Of a stretch of DNA of 64,000 bases, positions 37,137 through 49,500 are shown piece by piece; position 1 is the stretch's first letter, and each line of letters starts with the position of its first letter. Below the pieces are notes generated by a model. It did no database searches, was not told where the DNA came from, and saw only the letters and a program-made list of their open reading frames with translations. The translations under genes were made by a program, and so were the position numbers. The DNA is from Cristatella mucedo (Eukaryota; Bryozoa; Phylactolaemata; Cristatellidae): positions 20,332,001 to 20,396,000 of the forward strand of contig WPIO01000001.1 of assembly GCA_009760855.2 (NCBI GenBank), written 5' to 3'.

Positions 37137-37285
37137 AAGCCTGATTTAGACGGCGAGTCTTGCTTCCTACCAACTCGAGTCTTACTACGGTCTTCCGATT
37201 TTTAGGAGGTTTAGACGGCACAAATATTTATACACCAAAAGACCCGAGCTGGTAGAAAGCAAGACTCACTGTCTAAACCAGGTTT
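37137..37285. mobile_element. Small inverted-repeat (MITE-like) element
   Basis: Arms of about 45 bases (37137-37183 and 37239-37285) are inverted copies, with GTTTAGAC-like ends, the shared core GAGTCTTGCTT and CTACCA-x-CTCG-x-GTCTT. About 55 bases separate them, so the element could form one long hairpin. No target duplication is obvious. Confidence 0.7.
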
Positions 37286-37821
37286 AAAAACACCTAATCT
37301 CTGTCGGGAATGAGGGTTTACAACTCGTTAAAAGAGAATCAGTACCCTATGGTTATCGACATGCTGTTTGTCAAGCATGCAAAGGCAAACACGTATTCGG
37401 ATTAGGGTAACATGTTAAAGCAAATACGGAGATGCTCTGCCATTAGATATGCGTTGTTATAAGCAAATGCTTACTGTACGTGGAGCCCAAAGGCAGTTGC
37501 TTTGATTTTTCGCCAATTAAGTGCTTCGAGTATGCCCTCATGTGCAGTTTCACCATGTACTTGTATTGCTGCAGAGATCACTGGTATGCATGCATAAAGA
37601 GACTACGAGGAAACACGAATGGGATCGATCGATTGTGTCTCTCTGAAACTGTACAGTTTTTTCAGCCTTGGGTTTAAGATCTCTATGCACAGTGCTAATC
37701 TGCCGATAGGCATTGGTGACCACTCTATCAGGCAAACCCCATAGGTAGGACTACTTTTGTGACAGTGGTGTATCTACAACAATGTATACAATGGTTCATA
37801 TCTTTGTAGAATTGAGTCGCC

Positions 37822-37945
37822 ATGGGAAACGCAGAGTCGAACATCAAAGCATATGCATCAAATGATTTTGAGCTCGTGATTCGGCTGAGCAAGCACCTGG
37901 AGCACCTGCTGAGGGAGAATTTCGGCGCCGGTGGCTCTGGTCTCG
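37822..37945 (+). CDS. HEPN-like copy 1, exon 1
   Basis: 41 codons plus one base from ATG at 37822. It carries the N-terminal helix with LEHLLRENFGAGGSGL. Donor TCTCG/GTACGC. Confidence 0.7.
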
Positions 37946-40900
37946 GTACGCTTGCCGTGAATGTATGCATGCGCGACTCAACTCTGTATGCACTTCTGTA
38001 GGTACACCTGCTGGCCGCCGTGTAGGACATTGGTACTCTATGGACAACCTACTGGAGAGGCTGTTGTCACTTGGTTAGAGCTTGGAGGCGCTTGGCATGC
38101 ACGCCGTGACTAAAAGTATGTGCATATGTAAACAGTGTACAAAAATGGACGGCAGATGCAAGGAAATACGCTAGTTAAGGATACGTGAAGCGCCACAGTA
38201 CATCAGATGTCAGGGTCGACAAAGAGAGTGGTTCACATTGCATCAATTGCTGTACAGAAAACTGCCACAGTACCAGCCAAGGAAGTGCACAAGCACATTT
38301 CCACCTGCGAAAACAGCCAGGCTCTGTGTACGATGGTAGGCAGTTGGCTTTTCAATGCATGTGCAATTTAGTGTCACAAAATCTGAAGTTGCTTGCAAAC
38401 TAATAAGCATATTCTTTGGAACGGAGATGCAGCACTTGCAGGTAGGGCTGCAAACATACTGGCCAACGAAGCGTGACTTACCCAGCATGCTGATGCTGTC
38501 GAGGCGACCAACTGCCAGGGGCAATTAGACCCAAGGCTTAATGCTGTCGAAAAGTCAAGGAGCCAGCATCTCGAGTGCATAAGATGTAATTCACGACCAG
38601 GACTGCTAGTTTGAGTCTTTCAGCAGGCTATAAGGGATTGCATTATTCGAGCTTTTGTTAATGCTTTCCTTGCTAACATGTCAATGAGGTTTTGAATCAG
38701 CTACCCTTTATTAATATTGAGACCTCTGTGTAGCACCCTAAGAGAGCTAAATCTCATTATAGGAACTTTTTTTACGTATGTTCTTTATTCCTTTTGCTGC
38801 AGTGACCATGTTTAGGACACAGTAAAAGTGCAGACAGACCGGTCCAGTTGTAATAATAATAATAATAATAATAATAACAATAATGCACTTGATAAAGCGC
38901 CCTCACAGAACTCAATCTCTTTCTAGGTACTTTACATTTGCTACAAAGGGAAATGCAATTGAATGGTGAGTAATATCATGCTTGATAAACAAACAACATG
39001 AATAACATGGTTAGGGGTGACATGCACAGGGTCAGCATGCAAGTGTGGTTAGTGGCAGCATGCACAGTGTCAGCACGCATAAGCACATGAAGGACGAATC
39101 ACAAGGACCCACTAAATGCTGTCACAAATAGGTTTGTTTTTAAGTTCTTTTTAAATGTGGTCAAGTCAAGGGATGTTCTGACGCAAGTCGGGAGGGAGTT
39201 CCAGGCTTTGGGAGCATACGAACTAAATGCACGGTCTCCAAAGGATTTGAGGTTTGTACGAGGTAGTGGTAAACTGTTGGATTCCGAAATGCAGGTGGTA
39301 CGATGCTTGGCTTGGTGGGGGAGTAGATCTGAGGGATAGGCTGGAGCCAAAGAATGAAGTGACATAAAAGTGAGCAACTAATCCTTGAAATCGATTTGTT
39401 GCTTGACTGGTAGCCAGTGCAGGTCGGCGAGAAGTGGTGTGATGTGGCAACTGCGACGCTCACTACAGACAAGCCTAGCTGCAGAGTTTTGCACAAGCTG
39501 CAATCGCCTGATTGCACATGCTGGTAGACCAGTAAGCAGTGAGTTGCAGAAGTCGAGACGGGATGTCACGAATGCATGGACCAACTTAGACGTGGTATCC
39601 TTATCTAAACAAGCCCGAATTTTAGCTATGTTATGTACCTGAAAGTAGGCAGATTTGACTGTGGAGCTGATGTGGTCGTCTAACGAGAGGTCACTTTGGA
39701 ACATGACACCTAGATTTTGAGCTGATTCAACAAGAGATATGATGGCAGAGGCAATTTTGAGCGTCAGCCTTGCCAATTTCTGAATCACACTGGGTTTGCC
39801 CATAACTGGTAAGTTAATTTTATCATCGTTTAGTTTTAGAAAATTTGCTGTCATCCATGTGCAGAAGTCATCAATACATGCAGCAAGTGGGTTGAGAGAA
39901 TTTGAGGTGCTCGAAGGCTGGGAAGGATTAAAGCAAAGGTACAACTGAGTGTCGTCCGCATAGAAGTGAAAGCCTAGATTGTGCTTGGCAATCACATCAG
40001 CAAGAGGGAGATTATAAACCGTGAAAAGAACCGGACCTAGCACGGAGCCCTGAGGTACCCCATATTTCAGAGGTACCTCGGATGATCTTTGTCCATTCAC
40101 GTCAATACTCTGGAGTCTCCCAATGAAATAGGACCTGAACCGACAGACAGACAGGGCAGACAGGGTTAATACGTTGCCGATAGAAAATCGTCCATTCCTG
40201 TCAGAGAGTCTTTAAACTGCATGATTTTTTAAAAGCTGTAATTGGAGTAGTGACTGCGATGGGCAAGCCTTTCTATGCTGATATCACACAATTATTTTTT
40301 TACTGGGTTCGCTGATCATTGCATTAGTAAATAGCTAATTTGTAAAAGTTCCTATTCATATTTTCCCAGCCAATTTTTTTTAACGCATACGTCATCACAA
40401 GTCATTAGTGACTTCAGTAGTTTGTCTATTCCTGGAATTTGAGTAATTTATATTATAACCTCAACGTCAAACGCCGATTTAAGCATAGCAGAGACTCCAG
40501 CTTGAAGTTGGAATTTCCGAGTGAGTGATGCCGGTTAGAAATCACCGAGCTTCGCGTTTGCGAGAAGTTCGGTCGGAGCTTGGTATCGGTCCCGGATAAG
40601 TAATTGAATCAGCGATGTCGGCTGTTGGCAGCCGACTAATCTGCCCAGCTGTGCCACTCGTGTGTAGGTTTGCATGTGATGCAAGGCTTCGAGTTTCATG
40701 GTTCTAAGATAAGTGATTCATGACGTTGATGCCTAATGCTATAGAAGCTAAGATAGTGAGGACAGCCTCTTTATCAAGTTAGTAAACTTTTTCGACCCAT
40801 GACAACTATCCACTTCAGCTCATGGCCCAATCACACTTTCGTCTTTTAGGCGAGTGCATACGATCTGCTACTTTTTCTGGCCGGCCTTTGCCGCAGGTGC

Positions 40901-41082
40901 TGAAGCAACGAATGCTCAGGCTCAACCGGGAGCGAAATCAGCTTATCCACGATATAGGATACAATAGCATAAAGGACCGGGAGTCTTTCATATCGGATTA
41001 TCAGGCGGCCGTGGTAGAACTTAAGCAGCTGCAGCACCCCAACTCAAAACAGGAAGTGGACTCGAAGTGCGTTCTGCAATAG
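37822..41082 (+). CDS. Small HEPN-like protein, copy 1 (118 aa, 2 exons)
   Basis: Exon 1 (37822-37945) ends GGTCTCG before GTACGC in phase 1. Exon 2 (40850-41082) follows CTTTCGTCTTTTAG and stops at TAG (41080-41082). The predicted protein is 118 residues. It begins MGNAES (N-myristoylation-type signal, strong ATG context CGCCATGG) and has a helix LSKHLEHLLRENFGAGGSGL, then a second helical part with R-N-Q-L-I-H (residues 70-75) and DRESFISDYQAAVVELK. The RNxxxH motif, the preceding FGAxGxGLxE block and all-helical make-up resemble small bacterial HEPN/DUF4145-like proteins from memory. HEPN domains are often metal-independent RNases, but activity here is inference. The intron holds a LINE-B. 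A second copy lies 8.6 kb downstream. Confidence 0.7.
38580..38775. mobile_element. SINE fragments in copy 1 intron
   Basis: A SINE-II-like piece lies at 38590-38645 (CACGACCAGGACTGCTAGTTTGAG region). A SINE-I-type tail lies at 38700-38770 (GTAGCACCCTAAGAGAGC, minus strand). Confidence 0.5.
38846..40140 (-). mobile_element. LINE-B, longest intact reverse transcriptase
   Basis: This is the best-kept LINE-B here, inserted antisense in the intron of HEPN-like copy 1. One frame (40100 to 39378) runs 240 codons: GVPQGSVLGPVLFTVYNLP, then FHFYADDTQLYLCF (YADD catalytic box), ANFLKLNDDK, NLGVMFQSDLSLDDHIS, SRLDFCNSLL and LHWLPVKQQIDF. A frameshift follows, then LAPAYPSDLLP, FGDRAFSSYAPKAWNSLP, the 3' hairpin and a (TTA)n tail. 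The order of blocks is that of L2/CR1-clade LINEs. The 5' half (endonuclease, ORF1) is missing, so it cannot move by itself. Confidence 0.92.
40850..41082 (+). CDS. HEPN-like copy 1, exon 2
   Basis: Two bases complete the Gly codon, then 76 codons and TAG. The R-N-x-x-x-H motif is at 40933-40950. The C-terminal tail HPNSKQEVDSKCVLQ is polar and not shared with copy 2. AATAAAG at about 41334 is a possible polyadenylation signal. Confidence 0.7.
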
Positions 41083-41814
41083 CGGTGTGCCACTAGTTCA
41101 GCACCAAATACTCGGCACCTGGTTGGTCGGCGCCGACTGAAGTTATACAACAGAAATCTCCGTCACCGCCAGCCCATTATGTCTCACCAGCCCGGTGTAT
41201 CTCGTCCCGCGTGCACCCACCGATGAGCGAGGCCAACTCGTTGGAGTGGTGATGCCTGCGTCCTCATATCTCCCAAGTACTTCAAGAAACCTTTACACGA
41301 TGTGGCTGCCACGCTCATGCTGGCCAGCCGAATAATAAAGAGCATAATAATTTCAAGTGCTCGCTTTGCGATACTTTGCATAATTACAGCAGCATCCGCA
41401 CATCACTCAGCTGCTCTCTCTTAACTTCCAAGCACAAAAGAGCAGAATATACAGCACAGCCTGAACCAACTGGTGACCAGTGATTGGTACCGCGCTGTAA
41501 CGACCAGGTCAGAGCATGGGTGATGTCAGGAGGCTTATCCTGCCAACCCGTCCTCGAAAGGTGAGAGCAGTTGACTACCTTAACAGCTGCTAGGGGCAGG
41601 TGACAGGTTCTTCTAGACGTTCTTCCTGCAACGGTGAGCTCCAGACAAGCTATACTAGCCGGTCGCAAGTAGAGAAAGCTGCTTGATTTCTTACAGTCTG
41701 CTCATATCGAAACCAAGAAATTAAGCAGTTTCAAAGTGAGGAGAGAAAAAGTGAGGAGGGTATGGAGGTTCAGGCTTCGAAGCGCTTGTGTATAATAATA
41801 AGAATAACGAATTT

Positions 41815-42140
41815 GAATAGCGCCATTAGACATCCACTGACTTAACCATAATTAAAAAGAACTTAAAACGCACCTATTTATGACAGCATTTACTGGGTCC
41901 ATGTGATTCGTCCTTTATGTGCTTATGCATGCTGGCACTGTGCATGCTGCCACTAACCACAGTTGCATGCTTACCCTGTGCATGTCACACCTAACCGTGT
42001 TATTCACGTTGTTTATCAAGCATGAAACCACTCACCATTCGATCGTGTTTCCTTTGCAGTAAATGTAAAGCGCCAAGAAAGAGTTCTCTGAAATTATCTG
42101 AGGGCGTTTTATCAAGTGCATTATTATTATTATTACTATT
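41815..42140 (+). mobile_element. LINE-B 3' end
   Basis: KKNLKRTYL-like end of ORF2, the GTGCATGCTGCCACTAACCA block, CAGTAAATGTAAAGCGCC hairpin and an (ATT)n tail. Confidence 0.85.
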
Positions 42141-44504
42141 ATTATGCGTGCAGCCAGGCATTCATCGTCGCTCCGGGCCACACGTGACCAAATCTATCGC
42201 TGCAAGCGAAGGGCGGGAGTTGGAAGCTCGTCCTTAATACCAGCGAAATACTCCGGTAGAGCTGGCGGAGCTCGAAGCGCCGCCAGCGAGTCGACATTGC
42301 TGCCTGGATACACGCAAGTATGCCCAAGTTAGCAGTGCATGACAGCCATACAGAGCACCCATACCCCTTTATATGACAGTCCATATCGATAATGTAAGAG
42401 ACTGGTCTAATCGACAACCGCAGAGAGGCTCGCACGTTTAAGGCACCAGTCGTAGCGTACAAGTCACTAGTTCGAATAGTTTGAGGGCCAAAGTGGAAAA
42501 GACGATTTCGAAGCCACAAATGCAAATCACCGATTCGAAGCCCGGAGTGCAACTCTAAGGCACGAAGCGCTGAGTAAGTTGGACTGACCATCTCTTGAAT
42601 TGGGCTTTTAGTTCTGGGTAGTAACTGATAATTGCAAGCATCCTGTTCCAAACCACTTTAGTCCAGTAACTACTATTAATATAATGAACTTAGGCACTGC
42701 AATTGTATTGCTTCGAAAATCTCACGTGTCACTAGGTGGACATCAATCAAGGAACCGCACGACAGTGTTTTTTAATGTGTAAAATAAAGTGCAACCACTA
42801 GCTTGAATTTATCATGTTGAACAGATGGCCTACAGTAGAGACAGTCAACCCACAGATGGGCATGAAGAGGAGCAATGTGGTCCGTCGCAGTAGATTTTTA
42901 ATAGATCGTATGAAGAATGACACCCAAAGTGTTTTAAGCTCCTAGTATAAACATAAACGTCAGCCAGGGCGAACAATGGTGTGTGATATCATCAGTTCTA
43001 CGACCGCGCTCAACAGAGAACTGCAGACAGTGTTGACTGTCAGCATGCTGCTGTCTCGCCTAGGAGCTTCCATTGGAAGGACATGTGTTCTGCCTTTGTG
43101 TGGCCCACGTGACGTTGGGATAAATGGTCGTCGCATCGCACGGTAGGCTATACAAACTACCTACATAGGCTGTGCAAGAGCTGCCGCGCTTCTTAGCTTT
43201 CCTACCTGCATGGCGGACTCTGGTTCAATAGTAATTGGCGCCACTTTCTGATGAGAGAAGATTATATGAAAGATTTTGGCTTTTTCAAGGCGTCGTAGTT
43301 TCGTCTTACCGTGCACGCAGCGTGGAACTGTTGATGATTGTTGAGGATTTAAAATAGGCTTTAGCTAGACTGAACCGTTTTTAGGCTCCGTCTGCTGCGT
43401 TCAGTTGTTGGCATTTTCGTTTAGGAATGTTTCAGTAACGTTCCTTAATGCCCTATTGAATTGCTTCTAGGTGACAGTACCGTAGATCTTTTGCATTGAA
43501 AGAAATTAAAATGATTTCCTACAGTACTCTGCCAAAGTCCACCGTCAAAACTTTTATTTATTGTGGATTGATTGTAAACTGCTGACTATTGAACTCATGC
43601 CTTCATTAACATCCCGTTAGTACCGCTGTGCTGTCGCGCTGGAGTTCTTTATCTGTTGCCTATTTGTGCGTTTAGTTTATCGGCAAAGAGTGAGAGTCTT
43701 CAAGTCTAAAATTACTCTTACCTACCTGCACAGTCAATTTTGCGCGCAGCTTGCTATGAACGGTCCGGTGTCACTGATAACCTATCAATTCACTCGCAGC
43801 ACGGTTAGATAGATGCCAGCGCTTCTTTCAGTTGCCGACCCAAAATCTTATGGATGAGCGGACGTGCGCAAAGAGTACCGAGAGAAGCGTGGCGTGAGCG
43901 AATGCTACCACCCGTACATATAGAGTATACGCGTCTGTATACATTTATTCGGCCGTACACATGCATATAGCTGAATTAGAGGAGCAGGAATTTCGACTGC
44001 TACTAAACGTAATAAGATATGTGTTGGCATGCCAATCCTCTAAAGTCACGACTAAGTATAACTCGCACCGATGTCTTGGCTATTCCTCTCTCTTGTCTTA
44101 AAAAGTGGATATTCTTATAGAAAGAGACTTGAGATAGCTTGTAATAGTACGTGACCCAAACGGACGTTTAAAGGTATGAGAGATAATATCAATGTATTAT
44201 CGGTATCCATAACAATTTAAACACTGCAAGAGTAACTTATGATCCGCAGGGGACAAGCTATCCATATATTGGAATGATATTACCACGCATTTTGCTCAAA
44301 ACAGAACTTATCTTAATCCATCTACAGGAGGTAATAGGTCAACTCTCAAGGTAGGTAACTCAATAGGTAACTGCTCAAGTACTCAGACTTGTGCAGCGGT
44401 CAACTGCTTTAATTACTATCCCCGATACAGCTTTATCGTCATCTCATTTATTGTCATCGTAGTTTTACCACCAAAGCTGAGTCCGTGGCTATTGAAAGAC
44501 TTCA
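42141..44504. other. Unassigned DNA between the two HEPN-like genes
   Basis: No gene supported. A faint minus-strand LINE remnant (TLGVIL-like) lies near 42830-42950. A 169-codon minus-strand open frame at 42142-42651 has no motif and is within chance expectation. Confidence 0.4.
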
Positions 44505-44540
44505 AATATGTATATATATATATATGTATATACATATACA

Positions 44541-44609
<69 letters not shown>

Positions 44610-44612
44610 ACA
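44505..44612. repeat. TA/CATA microsatellite
   Basis: TATATG runs, then CATA x 8, then TATATA. Confidence 0.95.
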
Positions 44613-44715
44613 TATTCCAGCACACACTGCTGCGGCACGGGGGGGGGCCGAATCGGCATTCTAAAGTCTCTTCGCGGGCCGATCGCAGTTCTCTGTCGTT
44701 GCCACGCCCTCCGGA

Positions 44716-45089
44716 TGCAGCTTCTTGCCTTTTGCCTGCATTTGTGTGTGACAGCAGTTCCTGTGACATGGGCTATCATTGGGCCAGCGATTGCCCGTGT
44801 GCCGCGAACCAGCTTCCTGTGCGCAGCAGAAGACGAAGGCAGAAAAAGACTGAAGCAGCAGGAGGCCGACTTAATTTCTTCTGACGGGGATTTAAGGAAA
44901 ATCCTCATTCAGGAGGCGCTCAGACAACTGCGCTGCTGCGGGAGCGAACCATGTCGTTGCCTGTCAACAAGTGTACAGAGCACATCAGACGCAATGTCCG
45001 AACATCCAGAACCATTAGACGTGGCAGGTTTTCAATATGGGTCGATTACAGCCGCGTTCTTTTCTTTAAATGAATTAGTTGTGAAATAA
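44716..45089 (+). CDS. Possible small secreted/membrane protein, weak
   Basis: An ATG-initiated frame of 124 codons. The first about 28 residues (MQLLAFCLHLCVTAVPVTWA, then IIGPAIA) look like a signal peptide or membrane anchor. They are followed by a charged segment (EDEGRKRLKQQEADLIS) and a Cys cluster (LRCCGSEPCRC). The TAA stop overlaps an AATAAA. I do not recognise a family, and the length is within reach of chance; treat it as a candidate only. Confidence 0.25.
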
Positions 45090-45344
45090 AGCTCACCAGA
45101 GTAGAAATGACGGCAGCCATCTTTATTCGGAGAGAGATTGCGACCATTTCAATGGTGCTGATTTCCATCCAGCCACAATAATGTCCACTATCGTCACAGA
45201 CTAATGGACTTGGAAAACGGCCAAATGGGTGCGCTTAAACAACGAGTGCTTTTGAAATTCCAAGGCTAATAGAAAATATGGAACGACCACACGGATGTAC
45301 TATGCTTAATCAATTATCCCAGCAAGGTGCAATGGACTAAGTAA

Positions 45345-45455
45345 ACAATAAATCGTGTGTATAGCGCTCGAAGAGAAATTAATCTCTACTCAGGCACTTT
45401 GAATATGCCGCAGGGCTTGAGTCCATAAGCTTGGTCATTAAAGGTGAGCACCATA
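45345..45455 (-). mobile_element. SINE-I copy
   Basis: Minus strand: GGTGCTCACCTTTAATGACC head remnant, GGACTCAAGCCCTGC box B, GAGATTAATTTCTCTTCGAG and GCGCTATACACACGATTTAT end. Confidence 0.7.
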
Positions 45456-46436
45456 AACCTTTTTCAAACAAGAACGATACAGTAATACATTGCTAGGCTC
45501 AGTCGGAATGAGCAAACATAAAACCACAATAAGAATTGTGTTAAGTTGATCGCAGTACAATAGAGAAAGATATTATTCAATAAATAATAATCACGCATTC
45601 ATCTGTTAGCACTTTATGAGAATTAATTCTTTATAAGCAAAACAACTGCCACTCAAATAAAAATGGTTGTAAGCATGCATTGATTATATACGATAAGCCA
45701 ATTAGTCAAGAATATTTTTTAGCAGACTTATAAGACTTTCAAATTGTATGGTCCACCAATACAATACCTTTTTGCCGATAAAAATAAAATAGCAGAATAG
45801 TATTTGGACTCCAGTTTTTTCTAGCTAGGTTAGAGTACGAGTTTTAGTGATCAAAGTAATCTGATAAAAACCGCTTAAGCATATACACGCTGATCTCCAC
45901 GAGAGTAATCAAAAGTGGGTGCAAATCTCCTAGTAAGACAGAAGAATGGCCAATGGAAGAATGCGCCGAATCTTTCACCGGGAGTTTCGCATTCTCTTTG
46001 CAACAGCCTACTCCTTATTTCATAAAGTTGCGATGAATGCAGACAAACGTATTCTTACTGAATCAGAGTGGTAACCATACAGCTGATTTAATAAAAAAGC
46101 GAAATTTTCTGAGTTTCTCCGACGATGCATGGTCTTAAGAGAGGCGCCAATAGATTGATAATGATAAAGTTGACATACAAACTCATGTAAAGGTAATATG
46201 GAAGTTCTCAGCTTGAGTAAAAAGATATTTTTACAGGCTGATATAGGATTCTTTTGTGTTTGGGAGGCATTCTGCTATATTCATAATTGTTTGCTTGTAG
46301 CGGAATCGTATACACGGTTGGCTGTTCATCTGAATCTGTTAGGATAGGCTGCTTATATTCAACATGGAAGCCAGATGTCTTTAATGAGATCGAGAAAGCA
46401 GGCCTGATAGCGGTGCATGAAGCTACCGGCCAACGC
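45456..46436. other. Unassigned AT-rich DNA
   Basis: No feature recognised. The stop-free stretch from 46287 runs into exon 1 of HEPN-like copy 2 without an in-frame ATG before 46437. Confidence 0.4.
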
Positions 46437-46524
46437 ATGTCTGACTTGGAGCTGGCAGTGAGAGCTTGCAAGACTCTTGAACACGTCTTAAAAGATAACT
46501 TCGGTGCAAAAGGTAGAGGAATAG
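46437..46524 (+). CDS. HEPN-like copy 2, exon 1
   Basis: 29 codons plus one base. ATG context is weaker (GCCAACGCATGT). Donor ATAG/GTGAGT is strong and interrupts the same codon position as in copy 1. Confidence 0.62.
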
Positions 46525-49500
46525 GTGAGTCAAAGTCACAATGATTGCTGCGTACTCTGCGAAATCCTTTATCTTTAGGTATATCTGATGTGGAACATAA
46601 ATTGTGTCCAATTGTGCGTACATTAAAATGTGCTGGAATCAATGCAATTGCCGGATATTAGAAGTTTCGAGACATATTGCCGAATTCGTGCATTGAAAAT
46701 GTTCACGGGCATTAGAAGTCTGGAACATACGCACGTCTTACGGCCTTTTGTCGTGCGAAAACCGAAATTCTTTCTGATTAAACGCTCACAATGCAAAAGG
46801 AAAATGTGCAATTTTCTATTGATAGCACAAAACATCATCACGCTGTAGGGCTATTTGATCAGCGGGAAGCAGTATCATATGATCTAGGTTATGGCTTTGT
46901 TTGAAAAATCAAGGAGGAGAAACCGCTCGAGATCATCCTCGAGATACAGCTGGCTAAGATTTCAAATACACTTGAACGCCATCAAATGTGCTACCGTTAC
47001 GGTTCAAGTCGCGCTTGCTGTCGCGTAAGACCTCGAAGCAGATTTAATAGCTCATAGCCTTATCGAGGCAAACTCGATGACCGGTGCGAAATTGAATTTC
47101 CCTCCGACGAATCATCGGGATCGGCCAGTGCAGCTTCAGCCGTGCTAGAGGAGAAGGCAATCGAGTGGGAGAAGAGGGCGAAGAGAGTCGCGCGCCTCCT
47201 CCGAGCTCCGAGCTCCGAGCGTCGTGCAATAAGCGGTCGGTGTTGGTTACCGGCTGGCTCTCTGCTCGCTTCGTGAACCGAATAGCAGAAAGCTCAAAGT
47301 AATGTCTCCTGCCTTACTCATGGCTAAAGCTGTGAGCATAAATACAAGTATGCGTACATCTTATGCACGCCCAAGCATTACAACAATTGGTTGACTCAAG
47401 AAAGTTACAAGTAACGTCTGTTGCCCTACTCATGGCTAAACCTGTAAGTATAAACACGAGTATGTGTATAAATCTTCATGCGTGTCCTTGCGTATGCGTG
47501 TAGATGTTAACGCAATTCTCAGAGGTTACGAAAACTTGATGCGCCTAAGAAATCCGACTCGGATTTTCGACATGTGTGCATGCTGAATTATCTGTAGGGC
47601 CTTATTTAGGTAAATATTTGTTAAGAAAAAAGTGCAGATAAAGATCATTTCACAGCAGACCTGATTTAATACTCGATGCCGCGTTCTTATTATGAAACTA
47701 TACGCATGTATGGTGAGCTTTTAGGGAAACGCCATGCTGAATGTAAATGACTCTCTATACAGCTTTAGTCTTAGGGCCCTTCCTTTAACCACGTATCCTT
47801 ACCACCTGGCCCAACACTCAGCTTTACCCATCCTTCGACCGTATTAAGCCTCGATCTTCATCCGACGCAATACAAATCTCTGGCTGCTTACGTCGATGAC
47901 CTTCGCTTCTGGATGCTATTAGCATCTTAAATCTCAGTCATAATTAGACCAAAGTAACCATTATGGGAAAGCCTAGTGTTACCTACAAGCTGGCAGACCT
48001 CAAACATAACATTTGTTACTCGAGAATCACTTCCTGGACCTCTCCCCGTAATCACTGAGTGCTATTTCAAAACGACTTGTCGTTAGATGGGCCCATTTCT
48101 GCACCATCCAGTAGGCCAAATTTGACTAAGTTGTATGTATCTCCGTCAGTAACTCCACAAAGTCATAAAGACCATGTGGGTGTTACGCAGGAGAGTTTTG
48201 TATAGCGCACTCACAGCCTAAGCGGCTTTCGGTACGCATTCGGTAGCCAACAGACTTCGTCTCACGCAACAAAGAGAAAGTGGGAAGCATAGCAGAGTTA
48301 GGAGAGCAGTTGAGGTAGTGAGTAGCATAGAAGTAGCAGTTCAGGACCGCTGAAAAAGATGTGCCATAGTCGGCAGTTGGAGAGTAGATGTCGAGTTCAG
48401 CTAAGGAACATATCCAAGATTAGGGCGTTCCTTAATGAGAGCTCAGAAAGCAATCAAACTAGTTCACGAGTTCTAACGTTCTGCCTAGACTACGGCATAT
48501 CTCTTTTTGGCGGACTTCTGGTCTGTGTCTGAATTAACTGCAACTGATGCAAACTCAGCTGCTTGACTGGTTTGTTATCAACGGAACGGCCGCCGCAACA
48601 CATGACTTCTCTCCGAGCTTCACTGGCCATAGGCAGTCAATTTCATGATACTTAGTCTGGCTTACAGATGGCCTAGATCTCTTGAAATAAAGCTCCAACC
48701 TATTCGACCTCTTTGCAACTACCGTATGCTGTCGGACCACATTCGCCTAAGCATCTAGTCATATTTCCGTCCATCGTACTATAGTGAGATATTTTTGAGA
48801 TGGAGCCTCCAGCGCATACGAACCGATAGTCTAAACCATAACTCGAGCTTTACAACCTGCAAAGACTTCATGTAATTTAAGTCTCAGCTAGAAACGCCCC
48901 TGTTCTGGTCAACATACCCGTCGCCCTTGCAAGCTTGCTTATTTTGTTCCTGTGTGCTTTGCATTGTTACCTGTTCAGATATAGTCCCCAGGAGAGCAAT
49001 TGAGGTAGTGTGTAGCATGGAAGTCGCAGCTCAGGACCGCTAGAAAGGATGAGTCGGCAGCAGGAGAGTAGTTGTCGTTGTGTAAGAGAAGGCTACACTA
49101 GACCAAAAGAACTTGAGCGACTACCGCACAGTCTCCCTTTTACCATTCCTATAAAAGACCCTGGAACGAGTCGTGGCAGACCAGCTGAACTCATATGTTG
49201 AAACTTCTAACCTTACTAGTAAGTTCCAGTCTGGCTTTAGAGCTAATCACTCCATAGATTCAGCATTGCTTTCGGATGTACAACGATCTGCTTAGGAATG
49301 CAGACCTGAGTAAAGTATCACTGTTTGTGTTGCTCGATCTTTCGGCAGCTTTTGATGCTATTGATCCCCATGCAGTCCTTCTTGAGCGCCTCTCATATCT
49401 CGCCTGGGCATCACTGGCACTGCTCTGCAGTGACTCAGGTCATATCTCAGTGGGAGACTCCAGAATGGACAAAGATCATCCGAGGTACCTCTGATATATG

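Noticed and set aside
38850-38875. TAA repeat as an independent microsatellite
   Set aside because: It is the (TTA)n tail of the antisense LINE-B.
42142-42651. 169-codon minus-strand open frame
   Set aside because: No motif, signal or splice context; one or two stop-free frames this long are expected by chance in a 64 kb six-frame scan.
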